Positions 26,258 to 38,764 of a stretch of DNA of 64,000 nt are shown piece by piece. This DNA comes from Sphagnum magellanicum (lineage: Eukaryota > Streptophyta > Sphagnopsida > Sphagnales > Sphagnaceae), in the NCBI GenBank assembly GCA_021904315.1, contig CM038919.1, forward strand, positions 15,183,666 to 15,247,665. Direction: 5' to 3'. Numbering within the stretch: position 1 is the stretch's first letter; each line of letters opens with the position of its first letter. A model generated the notes under the pieces. The model was given only the letters and a program-made list of their open reading frames with translations. It searched no databases and was not told the DNA's origin. The position numbers were made by a program, and so were the translations under genes.

Positions 26258-26546
26258 TTTAGCGACCATTCCATGGATACAAAGCTAGGATTTCTAGTTC
26301 AATAGCTCTCTTATTGAAATATTTAATAGAAGTAATTTCTCTTCATTAGAAAATTGTGTATTATTTTTTCCAAAATTTTTATTGTTTGTGTAATTCATTA
26401 TTTTGCTCAAATTTGAAAAAAAACATAAAAAAATATTTATTGTATGTGTGAACCACTTTTGTTTGTGATAGATGACAATTGTGTTGACAAGGAGTATGAG
26501 GAAGCAAATGAATGAGGCTTTGCAACAAGAAGGTGGGGATGTACTT

Positions 26547-27457
26547 TGACACACCCCCAAGCTCGTTGATAGACTCAACTACAAGCCCAAAGTGAAAACA
26601 ACGGAAGGATAAAGAGTTGGGGTACGTTCTTTTGTTCGCAACACTACAAGGGTAAAGGGCCCTGCTAAAGCTCTAAGATGGGGGCTAAGATGAGTGACAA
26701 GTGAGTCAATTATTCACATGGACTTGCACAAACCAAACAATAAATTGGTTAATGCATAGTTGGAGCACTTTTGGTGCACAGATGAACCACGAGCAAATAC
26801 AAACTCACAAGACTCACAAGATTCATTATGGCCCGGACTTGGGGGAAGCCATCACCTTCCCCCTTATAGTATACTCTGTGCTTGGCCACGGGCCCTGCAC
26901 CAAATGTCATTTTGTCCCGAGAATCCCGAAATTCACGAAATAGGGACTCCTGCAACTTTGGAGGCCCATAACTATTTGTACAAACATTTGATTAAGGTGA
27001 GGTCTAAAGCAAAGTTGTAACCCTTGTCAAGAGTTTCAAATGATGTGTGCTGCACCACCTACACGTAGGTAAATCAAGGCGATTCCTGACTTTTAATGGT
27101 TGGGAGTCAAATTGGCAATTTGACTCATGGCCTTTCTTTTGGCCATAATTTATGTTTTACATATCTAAATGGATCACGCAAGCCCATTTTAGACATCTAC
27201 GTCTTAAGAGCTTTCCAATGTTATAAGGAACTCTTTAATCTAATGATTTTTCACCCTTGTAATCGCCTTTTGAAAATTTGGAAGTCCATCAAAACTTTAA
27301 CTCCCAAAGTGGGAGCCCACTTGGAAGTGTGTGGGTTCATTCCCTGACACTCTCCTACACTCTCAGGAGCATGAAATGTGGCTCTTAGGTTTCACTTTTG
27401 GCTCACACCTTTGCAAGCCCTTGTCTTGGTCGTGAACCCAAGGTTAAGGTTGTGACA
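26547..27457 (-). mobile_element. Solo LTR, family S, copy 1
   Basis: 911 bp. On the minus strand it begins TGTCACAACC and ends GTGTGTCA. It matches the three other family copies (36708, 38765, 50072) along its length. No internal element sequence remains, so it is a solo LTR left by LTR-LTR recombination. The putative target duplication is unclear here (TACTT against AACAT). It carries a minus-strand TATA-like ACTATAAGG at about 26860-26870, directly followed by a hairpin with an 8-bp GGGGGAAG/CTTCCCCC stem (26841-26863). Confidence 0.75.
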
Positions 27458-28126
27458 AACATTTTGTTAATCAAGGAAGATAATTTCGCATGATGGATTG
27501 AGAAAGCCTTGCTATTCTATGTGGTAGAATAACAAGAAGTTAAAATCAACATTGAAAGAAGAGAATGGAAATACGAACTGATAATGAAATTCACTTGATG
27601 GAGTAGTTGGTCATGATTATGGATGTGGAACCTTCATGGCGCCATGTTTGGACCCCTACTAAAAATGATGTTTTTTGGTATTAAGAAATTGTTGCACCCA
27701 ATACTTGAACCATAGAGATTGAAAATTTTCAACTTTAAAAGTCAATCGAAGATTTGGCAAAGTCTTCGAAAAATGTTGCTTCCAAAATTAACAATAATGA
27801 CCACTCTTCAACAATGAATCTTTGCAGGGAACATGACCCACATAAGATGATTTTGGTAATGCTTACTTTTATTATCAATTCCACGCCCACTAGCCAAATC
27901 TGCATTTTTGTAAAGGTCCCACACAGGTAGTAGGAAATTACCCCCATATATCCAACCAAGTACCAATTTTTGTGATTGAATCGATTTTTGGTACAACCTA
28001 ACCTGCCATTTCAATTAACTCCCATATTTTAGTGACCCAAATTTTTGTAATACCTAAATGTACCCCTTCTTTCACAATTGCTCAAGTTACCCTATTATTA
28101 AATTATCGAACGACTAATACCCAAAA
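27458..28126. other. 5' leader region of the LTR element, no coding signal
   Basis: This lies between the solo LTR and the start of gag-like sequence. It has no recognisable domain and appears to be the untranslated leader of the 25558-37723 element. Confidence 0.4.
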
Positions 28127-29800
28127 ATGAATCCTATCAGAAATAATATTTTATTGACCTACCTTGGGAACCATGGACCATCCTATGCAAGCAACGATAA
28201 TATTCCCAACCCATGGACAATGATTTCTAATCCTTATTATCAGGAAACCTTCCACTTATTTTCTCCAACACACCTAGACCTATGGCATACCCATTCCCAA
28301 ATATGGTGTCTATCAAAATTGCCACAACTAGAGGAAGTCAGGTGTCTAAGCATTTGTGATGGCTCCCCTAATAACTATTCCTATTGGCGAATTTTTTACT
28401 AAAAATCCAATGCCCTATTTCCAACCGCCCACACGAAACCCCCCATCAGGATTTCATAATTTTGGAGGTGGGATACCTACGGGAGGCGGTGGTAATCTTT
28501 TCATGGGAGTGGAGGACCACCAAGGGGGGGAACAAGGTGAAACCACACTAAGGGGGGCCACTTTGGGCGCTTTCATGACATGTTATAAAATATATTTCTA
28601 CAAAACATATTGCATTTAATTTTGGGTTTCATTTTTGGTGTTTGGGTTTAATATTTTGATTTTCACAAAGTTAATGATATCTAATATTATTTGAAAAAAA
28701 ATTGTAAAAGTTCAAATTCAAGGAATATTGAATATATTTATGGTATATACAATATAATAGAACCTATTTTTATTTTTGGATTGCATTAGGTTTGAGTTTG
28801 AATTAGTTCGCTTGAAAATGTCTAAAATGAAATTTAAAATAAATACCCACCTCACATATCTTGTCATCTTCCATTTCAAAGTGATAGTTCGTCAAAATGT
28901 TAATTTATCACATACTTATGGTCATAACCCCCCAAAACACCCATTTGGGATATGATAATTACCAAACTCTTCACATGGCTCATAAACTTATTTCAATCAT
29001 ATGGAATCACAATGTTTAATAGATACTACAAATTTCATAAAGACAAAATCATTTCAATCATTTTTTGAGTATATTTGCATTTTTTAGTACATAGTGACTT
29101 ACATTTTTTTGCCATAAATATACTTTGGAACCTCACAATATAAGTTGGAAAAAAAAAATCTTTGCGATTAAATTTTTTGTGTTATAATCTACCATGTTAT
29201 GAAAAAAATTTGGAAAAATATGCTCCAACATTACCATGGTTGAAGTTCAAACATGGAGACCCCTAGAAAACAATATAATGTGATAACTTTTTTAGACCTC
29301 CCATAGTGTGCTTTCACCCAACAAACCTTCGGGAAGAGGTGGTGGACCTCTAAACACAGGCAAACCCCCAAGTGGAGGTGGACTCCCAAGCGGTGGAAGA
29401 CCTCTAGGAGGAGGTGGAAATGGATTTCCGATTAGAGGCGCAAAGGTGCCTTTTGGTGTTGCTTAGTTAGGTTCCCCTTGGAACCCATGGTACCCACCAT
29501 GGAATCCACCACTAGTGTTCATTACCCTTATGGCTCCTTCATCAAACAAATCATTGTTGTACCCAATTTACTCTACTAGGACAGATTCAAATGCGCATGT
29601 TTGAGTGTTTCGGAAAGCAATTTAGGCCAATGGTGAAAAGCTAAACACTAACATAATGAACTTATTTTGCTTCACCTTAAAAGATGCAATTTTGGAATGT
29701 TGGGGCAAAAAATTTACGAAGTCTCATCCTAGTTGCACTTTTTTGGAATTGGAAATTACATTCTGTAAGTGTTATTGCATCGTTTAAAATAATGAACATG
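28127..29800 (+). pseudogene. Gag of the internally deleted LTR element
   Basis: The plus strand first shows a Pro/Gly-rich segment (28127-28558), including GGGIPTGGGGN. After a 750-bp insert the Gly-rich part resumes at about 29310 with GRPLGGGGNGF. A gypsy gag core follows at about 29580-29790, with words such as NLFCFTLKDAI and FLELEITFCK that match the capsid region of plant Ty3/gypsy gags. The segment is not a continuous reading frame and is a fossil. Confidence 0.6.
28559..29308 (+). mobile_element. Small CACTA-like non-autonomous element inside gag
   Basis: 750 bp with ends CACTTTGGG on the left and, on the minus strand, CACTATGGG on the right. Flanking trinucleotides are GGC and TGC (2/3). 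It interrupts the Gly-rich gag segment, and recognisable gag sequence continues on both sides. It is AT-rich with no coding potential. Confidence 0.5.
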
Positions 29801-29845
29801 TTTACATGCAAGAGACAATGAAATCATGCACTATGGGCGTATAAT

Positions 29846-30060
29846 CATTACTGAACCAAGTCCTTTTCCTTTGGTACTATGTGCTTTGGTTTCCAAAAGC
29901 ACACAAGGAACACACAGGCAAGTTCAAACAATGTTGGTTTGGACCATACATGATTCAATATTATTTACCTAACAATACAATATTTCTAGTGATTATAAAC
30001 AAGTTTGATCCCAACCCCATTTTAATCAACATCAACAAATTGAAGCCCTATTGATTCCAA
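29846..30060 (+). pseudogene. Integrase C-terminal tail of the LTR element
   Basis: The plus strand shows PNNTIFLVI then NKFDPNPILININKLKPY, the usual close of a Ty3/gypsy integrase SH3-like tail. It follows the gag core within about 50 bases, with no protease, RT, RNase H or integrase core between, so a large internal loss is evident. Confidence 0.65.
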
Positions 30061-30209
30061 GACACGACTACTTTTAAAGGATGGGAATCAATAATAAAAA
30101 AGGGGAGGGATACAACCAATACCAAAATAAGGATCAACATTGTAATCCTAGAAAATGCACATGGTACAAGCACAAAATTTTCATTTTTAATGGATGGAAT
30201 TGAAATCCA

Positions 30210-30425
30210 AGAGTCACAACTTGGAACCAAAAAGCAAGATTTGGTAGTTGGAACCAAAATCCAAGAATCATGACTTGGAACCAAAAACCAAGATTTGGTA
30301 ATTGGAATTGAAATCCAAGAGTCATGACTTGGAACCAAAAACCAAAATTCGGTAGTTGGAATTGAAATCTAAGAGTCACAACTTGGAACCGAAAACCAAG
30401 ATTCGTTAGTCGAAACCAAAATTCA
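30210..30425. repeat. 54-bp tandem repeat, 4 copies
   Basis: Four consecutive 54-bp units, each starting AGAGTCA, AGAATCA or a close variant, then CTTGGAACC, then GTTAGT/GGTAGTTGGAA-type sequence. Because 54 is a multiple of three, the minus strand reads as an 18-residue periodic peptide (SHDSW-type units) and the plus strand is also periodic. It sits between the integrase tail and the 3' region of the element. Confidence 0.85.
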
Positions 30426-32484
30426 AGACCTACAAGGTCAAACCAAAAATTTGGAAGACCCAATTAGAACCAAAAACTATGCCATAGGGTCCAAAACACA
30501 AAATATCTTGCCAATTTAAATTTGAAATTCGAAGCAAGGAACCAAAATTCTTGACTTAATGAATATTGGCCAAATTTTGAATTTGGAATATTCAATAGCC
30601 AATACCTCCATTGTAGAATTAGTCATCAATGTTGTGGATGGGAAATCGATGGATGGAAGTAGAACTCGTCTTCTCACATCCATTGGCACCTTTTGTCTTT
30701 TTGTTGAAACGTTATCCAACTAAAAATAATGCGGAAACGAGATTAGTGAATTGATGTTGCGTTTCGGTAATAATGCGTTTTCAAAATCAAACGAAAAAAA
30801 CGTGGAAAAGGCATCAATGATCCAATGTTGTGTTTCAGCAACAATGCATTTTCAAAATCCAACAAAAAGGTAAATGTCACCTGAATCGATATCCAAAAAC
30901 CAATATTGCATTTCACAAACAATGTAGTTGTTCTTGGAAATAACTCAATTGGCCCACCGAGTATAAATGTGGGACCTTCTCTCCCATTTCACCTCTGGCA
31001 TTTTCTTTTCTATCATTCCTCTTGAAGAATTCCTAGAATGTAAAAAGTTGACAAATCAACTAGAGATTTAATTTTTGGCAAGATGCAAAGAGTGAGCAAA
31101 GAAGAAGCAAAAAGACTTTCATAGCTAGGTAGAGATAGGTAAAAAACTATTGTAGAACAGAACAAGGAAGAGGGAATCAAAATGGAAACATAATTGGAAA
31201 ATGAATGGAGGAGAAAAATTATGAGTTTTTTTAATGGGGGTAGGCTAATGCTTAACCAGATGGATAAGTTTTAGCGCTAGGTAACTAGTAAAGATGTAGC
31301 ATGGGCAAAATCAATAGGGCTTTCCAATTTGACGACCTTTAAGTTGACACCCATTAAGCATCCAGTTATCAAAGAATTTTTATAGTCAATACTCTAGTTA
31401 AATGTAGACGCCATATAATTTGTGGTGCAAGGGGTTCCAATAATTATTACGAAAACCATGTTGTGAAGATGTTGTGTTGGCCACAAACCATAATCATGAA
31501 ACTACTAATGATGTGTTCTAGAAAGGTGGTGAATCTATGCTTGCAGATGGCACCCCTAAGTGCATTTGTGCAAAAAGACAAGTGGAAAGTTTCCTAGCAA
31601 AAGGGAAAATATGTGGCTAGACTTCTAATGTTGAATCAAACAATATGGCTCAAGGGGATTCAGGGGACACATGTCAACAAGAAGCTTATGCTTTTGGTGG
31701 CCTTGGCCAAATTCCAAAAATCGATAAATTGGGCTCATGTGCTATTTAGCAATCTGCATTTTAGGCTATGGGATCTATCTGTCACAATCAAATTGAAAAA
31801 GAAAAATTCTAGCAAGGAAATAGAATTTGGTGTAGCCCCCATGCTAAACATCATCCTCCAACATTGGTTTTTAGTCGACTTCAGTTTCCAACTACTGGAA
31901 TTCAAAGATGAGGATGAAAAAAAAGATAGCTTTTCAATAGGATTGGTTTCTAATGTGAAGTGCAAAAGGTTAGTACCATCCCCTCAAGGTGGGTTGAATG
32001 ATCTTGACAACCCTCCTTAAACATAATAGGAAGTTAGTTAATTGAGCCAACAACCATTTTTTGGTTTTGTGCCAAAAAAAAATATATTGCAAGCAATGGG
32101 CAATTTGTATATGGGATGCCTACAATAACAACCACCAGCCCCATCACCTGATAAACGGACACCTATCAAGTGATCCCAATTACAAAGACCAAGCCTAAAA
32201 TGGTAAGACAAGACAAGGAGTTCAAGTTTAGACATTCCACCGAAAATGTCACCTATGAGGCTTGGCTCATGTTTTTCAGTACCATGCCCTCTCAAACCCA
32301 ATCCATGTCCCAGAGGCTACACGATAGGTTGTAGGGTGAGCATATTCCAGTCAATGGCATACTAGAAATGGACACTCCACTGGATTTCAATTCCGATGGG
32401 ACCTAAATAAGGTCCCCTCCCATGGATGTAGAGATTTCATTTTCAATACACCTCTTCCACACCCTCAATTTGGTTGGGACCAAA

Positions 32485-34973
32485 CACTACTAGAAATTTT
32501 GGGTTTTGCAACAATTGTTTGCAACTAAAATTCAGTTACATACGACACATGCAATTGCAAATTTGTGTAGTTGCTTAAGACAAGTTGCACATGACATGTA
32601 GTTGCATGCGACACTACGTATGCAACATGTATATACGGTGTTAATATACATGTTCATACATACATACCAATCTAAATGTAATTGCACCTTATGTGCAATT
32701 TTCTTTATAACTACATGCAACTAATCAAAATATGACACATGTTTAAAAATTAGACAACTAGCTTGTGGACACGTGTCATTATGTAAGTTTTTGGTGTTTT
32801 TAAAATTAAAAGTTCATTGGATTAATCTCAATCATTAAAATTTTTGCCACTAAGATGATGACATGTGGCACACCATGGAACGTTCATTGACCATTTGATA
32901 CATGTTCAATATTTTAACACCAATTATATGGTGACACGTGGTAATCAAGGCCCACCTATTTTAATATTTTAAAATATTAATTAATGAAATCTAAATCATC
33001 CAATTTTTGGCTAATAAAATGTTGACACGTGGTGCCTAGGTAGATAGATAATAATTAAACCCTATTATGTAAGTAGGTTTAAGAAGGTATATAAGTAGGA
33101 TGAAAAAAAGCTAGGCCTAGGTTATATAAATAGGTTTAGAATAATTCAATTTTATTTTTAAGTTTGACCATTTCATAAAGGTCAAGTTTTTTTCATTCAC
33201 TCATCCCCAATGGCACTTGGTATTTGGTTTCAACATAATTAGTGCTCTTACTAATATACTGAGCCAAATAGAATTGAAAGCCAAAGGATATGGGTTAAAA
33301 CATTCCATTGCAAACCTCATGAACCAACCTAGTTTACACATTAGACACAACTACTGTATTAAAATATAACAACCAGGGGAGGGCTTTGTTGCTTATGGTG
33401 TCTAAACAAAACTTGAAGCCCTGCTCTTAGCGCATTTAACACACTAAGAATCGTTGAAAAGAGATTAAAAATGAGAAAGTTATGGCCCCCCAAAGTAAAG
33501 GGGGTCAAAAAACTCAAAAAAAAACTATTGAGGCCAGTTCTTAAACACCTAGAAAGTTCATTTTATCTTGTTTTATTGCTATTAGAATTCCAATGTGATT
33601 CGTAGGACTTCAGATGGCGCTCCTATAGCACTTTAAATTGCTTAAAATGAATAAAAAATAAGAAAGTTATGAACTTTGAAAATAAGAGGGGTCCTAAGAA
33701 AAAAACAAAAAAAAACGATTTATAACTTGAAAAGCTTATTTTCTTATTTTTCTTCTTGTTAGTTTTTCATTACTCCTTTTCTTTTGCATTTCAAAGGAAA
33801 TTATAGGAATTTATTAATTATGATCACTTAATGAAAATATGATTTTAATATTATTATTTAGTTTAAATAATAATTAACTTAAGACGTTTGTATACTTGTA
33901 GGTTAATTAGTGTAACTATTTACAGTAATATTTTAACATAAATAATAAATTTTAAATATATAATACCTATTGATTATATATATAATTAATTATCACTATA
34001 ATTATAATAAAAAATTTAATTAATAATTATGATTATTTATAATAAATTTTATAATATTATCATATTAATTGACTTTGAATAATTTTTTGTTTAATCAAAT
34101 GTACATTTTCTGAAAAAATTTCCAAAATAAAATAAAGTCAAACATATTTAAACCATGGTTTAATTTAACTTAATTTAACATAATTTAGTTTAGCAACAAT
34201 TAATTTAACCATTATCAATTTTAGCTTAATTTAGTTTAGCCACAATAAATATAGTCTAATTTATTTTAGCCATAAATATTATAACCTAACTTTATTTTAG
34301 CCATATTTATTTTAGCCTAGTTTAATTTAACTTAATTTAGTTTAACCATAATTAATATAGTTTAATTTAATTTAGCCTAACTTGATTTAGCCATAATTAA
34401 TTTGGCGTAACTTAATTTAATCATATTTAATTTAAATTAGTTTAATTTAGCCATAATGAGTTTAATCTAACAAATTTAGCCTAACTCAATTTAATTATGG
34501 TTAGTTTAGCTTAATTTAATCTAATTTAATTTAGCCATAATTAGTTTAGTTTAGCTTAATTTAACCATGGTTCATTTACCTTGATTTAATTTAGTTTAAT
34601 TTAAATTAGCCATAATTAGTTTAACCTAACTTAATTTAACCATGGTTATGTTAACCTAGGTTAATTTAGGCTAGCTTAAGTTAGCATGGGGTTAACCTTA
34701 ATACTAGAGATACATAATATTATTATATATAGCTTATGTAGATATATTAAGTATAATATTTAAGTATGTATAAGTTTAGGCTATTATTTTTATGACATGT
34801 GTCCATGTTGTACACATTTAGTTGCATGTTAGTTGCACACACAACCACATGACCCAAAAATTATATAATACCAAATTTGTAGTTATAAACATGACCAAGA
34901 TAATTACAAACGATAACAAGTTGCATGTCAATTGCATAGTGACTAGTTGCAAATGACAGGATTTCTAATAGTG
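32485..34973 (+). mobile_element. Non-autonomous CACTA transposon, copy 3
   Basis: Left end CACTACTAGAAATTTT; right end, on the minus strand, CACTATTAGAAATCCTG; both continue to TTGCAAC. Flanking trinucleotides are AAA and AAG (2/3). Subterminal regions are full of GTTGCATG/CATGCAAC words in both orientations, typical of transposase-binding repeats. No transposase is present. It splits the 3' region of the host LTR element. Confidence 0.8.
34150..34690. repeat. Degenerate TTTAATTTAGCCATAATTAG repeat inside CACTA copy 3
   Basis: The words TTTAATTTAGCC, CATAATTA and TTTAACCTAACTT recur more than a dozen times with drift and irregular spacing. The block lies near the right end of the CACTA element. 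Confidence 0.7.
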
Positions 34974-36172
34974 AAGCTACAATCGGAATCTCTTCCCTGG
35001 AAGTCTTCTTTGTAAGGTCTAAAGGATCACTTGCATGTTTCTAATACATAAATGTATACAATAGGAACATTGCAACAAGCTTTTGAAGCAACCACTAGCT
35101 AAAAGGAAGTTGCATTCGAAGAAACCTTGAATGCGAAAATCAAGGTCCTGCATTTGAACAATGAGTTGTGCCAAGCTCAAACGCAAGTTCAAATGAAAAG
35201 TACCAAATTCAACTCCTTACCCTCCAAGACCAGTTGATAACATTCAAGCTGATCTAGACCGTCTTCAAGCTGAATGAACAAAGTTGGACGTGGCGTACTA
35301 GAAAATGGAGGCTAGCTAGAAATTTTTAGAGCTCATTGTTGTAATGGATGTGCATGAGCTCATAATTGCAATAGAACGAGCCAAATGTTTTGTGAGGAAA
35401 AATAGGGACTTTGACATGAAATTGTGTTCCTAAGCAGATGACTTGAGGAAATCTACCAAAACCATTGAACGTTTATAGTTGAATGCCCAAGAGTTGTCCT
35501 ACCATGCTCCCATCACTCAAGAACAACTAGAAGGCATGCAGACACAAATCTAATTCCTCACCCGAAAAGTTGAGGAGGTGGATTATTCCTTCCACCATGA
35601 TTGCCAAGTTGGACGTGATTAGAACCAAAAATGTGTTCATGAAAGCAAAGCTCTTCATCTATCAACATAAGGTCTAGAAAGAATGAGGTTAAACAGTGGG
35701 AGTTCTACAATGCACATATTACCAAAATTTTGAATGACGCCTTCGCTAGCAATCGAAAAGACAAGGAATTGTTGAAACTTCAGTTGGTTGCCTATGCCCA
35801 AGCTTTTCTAGATTTTGTTATACCTCCTTTTGTTACTCCTTCTCTAGCTAGGATGGCATCCAAAACCATATCTGAGATAGTTAGTATGGGAGGAGCAGAG
35901 GAAGGAACTAGAATCACAATGGAGGTGGATTCCATTGTTATCGAAGTGGCAATCAAAAGCACTTAGGTTGCTCCCAATACCATTAAGGCTATTATCAAAA
36001 CTGTGCATCCTTCCACCTGTCCACCATCATAAAAATTTAAAAGGGTACTGAAAACCTTCAGCTGGAGGATGACATTAGAAATGTTTTGATGATAAGGTAG
36101 ATATTTTTTTGGTAAATATAGAAAATATTATTTTGATCCCAAGGATGTGATCCAACGAAGAAGGGAAGATAA

Positions 36173-37723
36173 TGTTAAGGCTAAAAAGTTTTCTAGGCTA
36201 GTTTTGAAGAATTATAATGTTGTCTCGAAAATCAAACTTTACTGATTTTTGTTATATAAACTAATTTTACATTTCTACCAATTTCACATTTCTATCAACT
36301 TTATGTTATTATTGATTTAAAATTAGTACTGATTTTAGGCCACTATTGGTTTTAAGTTACTACCAATTTTGAGAAATTGTTTATTAATATAACTGAAATA
36401 TTAGGTTGCCTCTAACTTTAGTTCCAGATTTTAGATGTAAAATAAGGTTGGATAACTTTGAGTTTAAGAGGATTTTTAGGGATTTTCATTGTTTTTTGGG
36501 ATCCCCACTACTTTTTTACACACTTGAAGTCTTCTTTTATGGAAGTTTGAAAGGTCTTTTTTATCTTTTTGTTTTGATATGACTATAATGTAATTTGGCA
36601 CTTTGAAGTTCTTAGCATGAAATGAATTTTGTTTATATTCAATTTTTGTTTTGCAAAATGTGTTGAAATTGTTTTTCTCATTTATTTTTATTGTCAAATT
36701 TGGATATTGTTATGACCTTAGCCTTGGCCTTACAACCAAAGCAAAGGCATGGAAAGGTGCGGGTTGAAAATGTAACCCAAGAGTCACATTTGCACTCTTA
36801 GGAGTGCAAGGGAGTGTGAGGGAATGAGCCCACACACTCCCAAATGGACTACCACTTTGGGAGTTAAAGTCCTAAATTTTTAGAGAGTGATTTCAAAGGA
36901 CAAAACTCATTTGATTGAAAAGTCCCATATGCCATTGGAAAGTTCTTGAGACATAGATATCTAAAATGGGCTTTCATGATCCATTTGAATATTTATAACA
37001 CATGCTATGGCCAAAAGAAGGGCTAGGAATCAAAGTGTCAATTTGACTCCTGACCACTAAAAGTCAGAAATCGCCCTGAGATTAATGCGTGCAAGTGGCG
37101 TGCCACATATCGTTGGAAAGATTTGGACGAGGCTATAATTTTTCTTTGAATGTCACATCAATCAGAGGTCTACACAAGAAGTTATGGGCCTCCAAAGTAG
37201 TGAGAATTTCAATTTCGAGATTTTATGGACTCCGAGTGTCCCGGGAAAAATGACATTTGGGTGTAGTCCCCCGGGTAGTAATAGAAAATACTATAAGGGG
37301 GAAGGTGGTGGTTTTCCCAAGTCTGGGCCATGGTGAGTTTTGTGAATCTATGTATGCATGTGGTTTGCCCATGCACCAAAATTATTCTAACTACACGTTA
37401 ATTTACTTGAATTTTTATTTGTGCACGTCCGTGTGAATAATTAACCCGCTTATCACTCATTTTAATCCACCATTGTTTTCATTTTTGGATTCGCATTTGA
37501 ATCTTTCAAGGAGTGTGGGGGTGTGTCAAATATGCTACAAAATCGTTTTATTTTTTATTTTTTCCTTAAAAAGAAAGTGGTAGGTTATTTACTTAATTAT
37601 TTTCTATTTGTTTTCAAGTGACAATTTGTCATTAAACACTAGCAGATTTAAGGTGTTTAAATCTATACTTATTTTCAATCAAATACCAAAAAACCCTTGG
37701 GAATTCACCAGGTGGGCCTAATA
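36173..37723 (+). repeat. Right (3') LTR of the 25558-37723 element, interrupted
   Basis: Begins TGTTAAGGCTAA after a purine tract and ends at TAATA (37723). It aligns with the left LTR but is enlarged by the 821-bp solo LTR at 36708-37528; about 725 bp remain once that insert is set aside. Confidence 0.75.
36708..37528 (+). mobile_element. Solo LTR, family S, copy 2
   Basis: 821 bp from TGTTATGACC to GTGTGTCA. Flanking pentamers are GATAT and AATAT (4/5), and the surrounding sequence is uninterrupted in the sister LTR at about 26055, which proves the insertion. It has a TATA-like CTATAAGG followed by a G-rich stem-loop at about 37297-37318, weaker than in the sister copies. Confidence 0.85.
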
Positions 37724-38764
37724 ATTAATTTGAAAAAATAGGAATTCTAGTAATGATAATTGTGAAAGAATCCTTCAAAGATTGAAAGGCATTTTCAACT
37801 TCAACTCCCCAAGAAAAAGGTTGATCCTTCCTAATTAACCAAATAAGAGGGGCTAGTATTGAAAAATAGTGGGTAATGAAACGTTGATAAAAGTTGATAA
37901 CTTCAAGAAAACATTGAACATCTTGAACATAATCTAGAATAACGCAATCAACAATGGTCTGAACTTTATAAGGATCCATGTGAATGCCATATCCAAAGAT
38001 GATATAACCCAAGAATTCCACTTCAAATTAATGGAATTCACACTTTTCCAATTTAGCATAAAGTTTAACCTCCCAAAGTTTCTCCAAAATTAAATATACA
38101 TGGCACTCATGGTCCCCCATGTTCTTTGAGAAAATGAGGATGTCATCAATGTAATAGACCACAAAATCATCCAAATACTCATGAAAGATATTGTTCATTA
38201 GATGTTGGAAAACAATAGGTGTGTTAATAAACCGAAATGGCATCACAACATATTCAAAATGGTCGTAATGGGTTTTGAACGTCGTCTTCCATTCATTGCT
38301 TTCTCAAATGCGCACCAAGTTGTATGTTCCACATATATCAATTTACGTGTACACCTTGGCATGACTGAATTAATCCAACAACCTTGAAATGAAGGGCAAA
38401 GGGTATCAATTCTTGATGGTGAGTCGATTTAGTCCACGATAATCAACACACTTTTGTAAATAACCATATTTTTTTTTGACAAATAGGATCGAGGCCGACT
38501 AGTTGGGGACTTGGAATATCAAATCAACCCCTTCTTAAGGTTTTCATCGATGTACTCATGAAAAATTATAAGTTCGTCTTGTGACAAGTTATAGATTGAC
38601 TCAAATGGATATTGTGTTCCATCTTCGAGATCAATGGTATAATCATATGGACGATGTTTTGGTAAGGTGTCAATGTTCTTTTTTTCAATCACATCCTTGA
38701 ATTCCTTATACTGGGAAAGAATCTCATGACGAGGTGATTTAACATTTAATGTGGGAAGAACATA

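Larger units (their letters stand above)
31180..36010 (+). pseudogene. Decayed 3' coding region of the LTR element, function unknown
   Basis: Downstream of pol and before the 3' LTR there is coding-like DNA on both sides of a CACTA insertion (31180-32480 and 34976-36010). The first part includes a stretch around QTIWLKGIQGTHVNKKL and an acidic/Lys-rich segment DEDEKKD. The second contains Leu/Gln/Glu-rich text such as LNNELCQAQTQVQ that looks coiled-coil, and closes with an Ala/Ser-rich tail before 35966. Extra 3' reading regions are known in several plant gypsy lineages, but I cannot assign this one. It is broken and should be read only as a remnant. Confidence 0.35.
25558..37723 (+). mobile_element. 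Ty3/gypsy-type LTR retrotransposon, internally deleted and nested
   Basis: Two direct LTRs in plus orientation (25558-26257 and 36173-37723, the second enlarged by a solo LTR) bracket about 9.9 kb. The LTRs start TGTTAA; the left ends TTTAACA and the right TAATA. A purine-rich tract (GAAGAAGGGAAGATAA) lies directly before the right LTR, as expected for priming of plus-strand synthesis. Flanking pentamers are GTTAA and ATTAA (4/5). Inside, gag is followed almost at once by the integrase C-terminal tail, so protease, RT, RNase H and most of integrase are missing. A long 3' region of unknown coding origin follows. Inserts are a solo LTR (26547-27457), a small CACTA-like element (28559-29308), a CACTA element (32485-34973) and a solo LTR (36708-37528). 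The LTRs differ at roughly 15 % over the part compared by eye, so the element is old. It is broken, with many interruptions. Confidence 0.7.
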
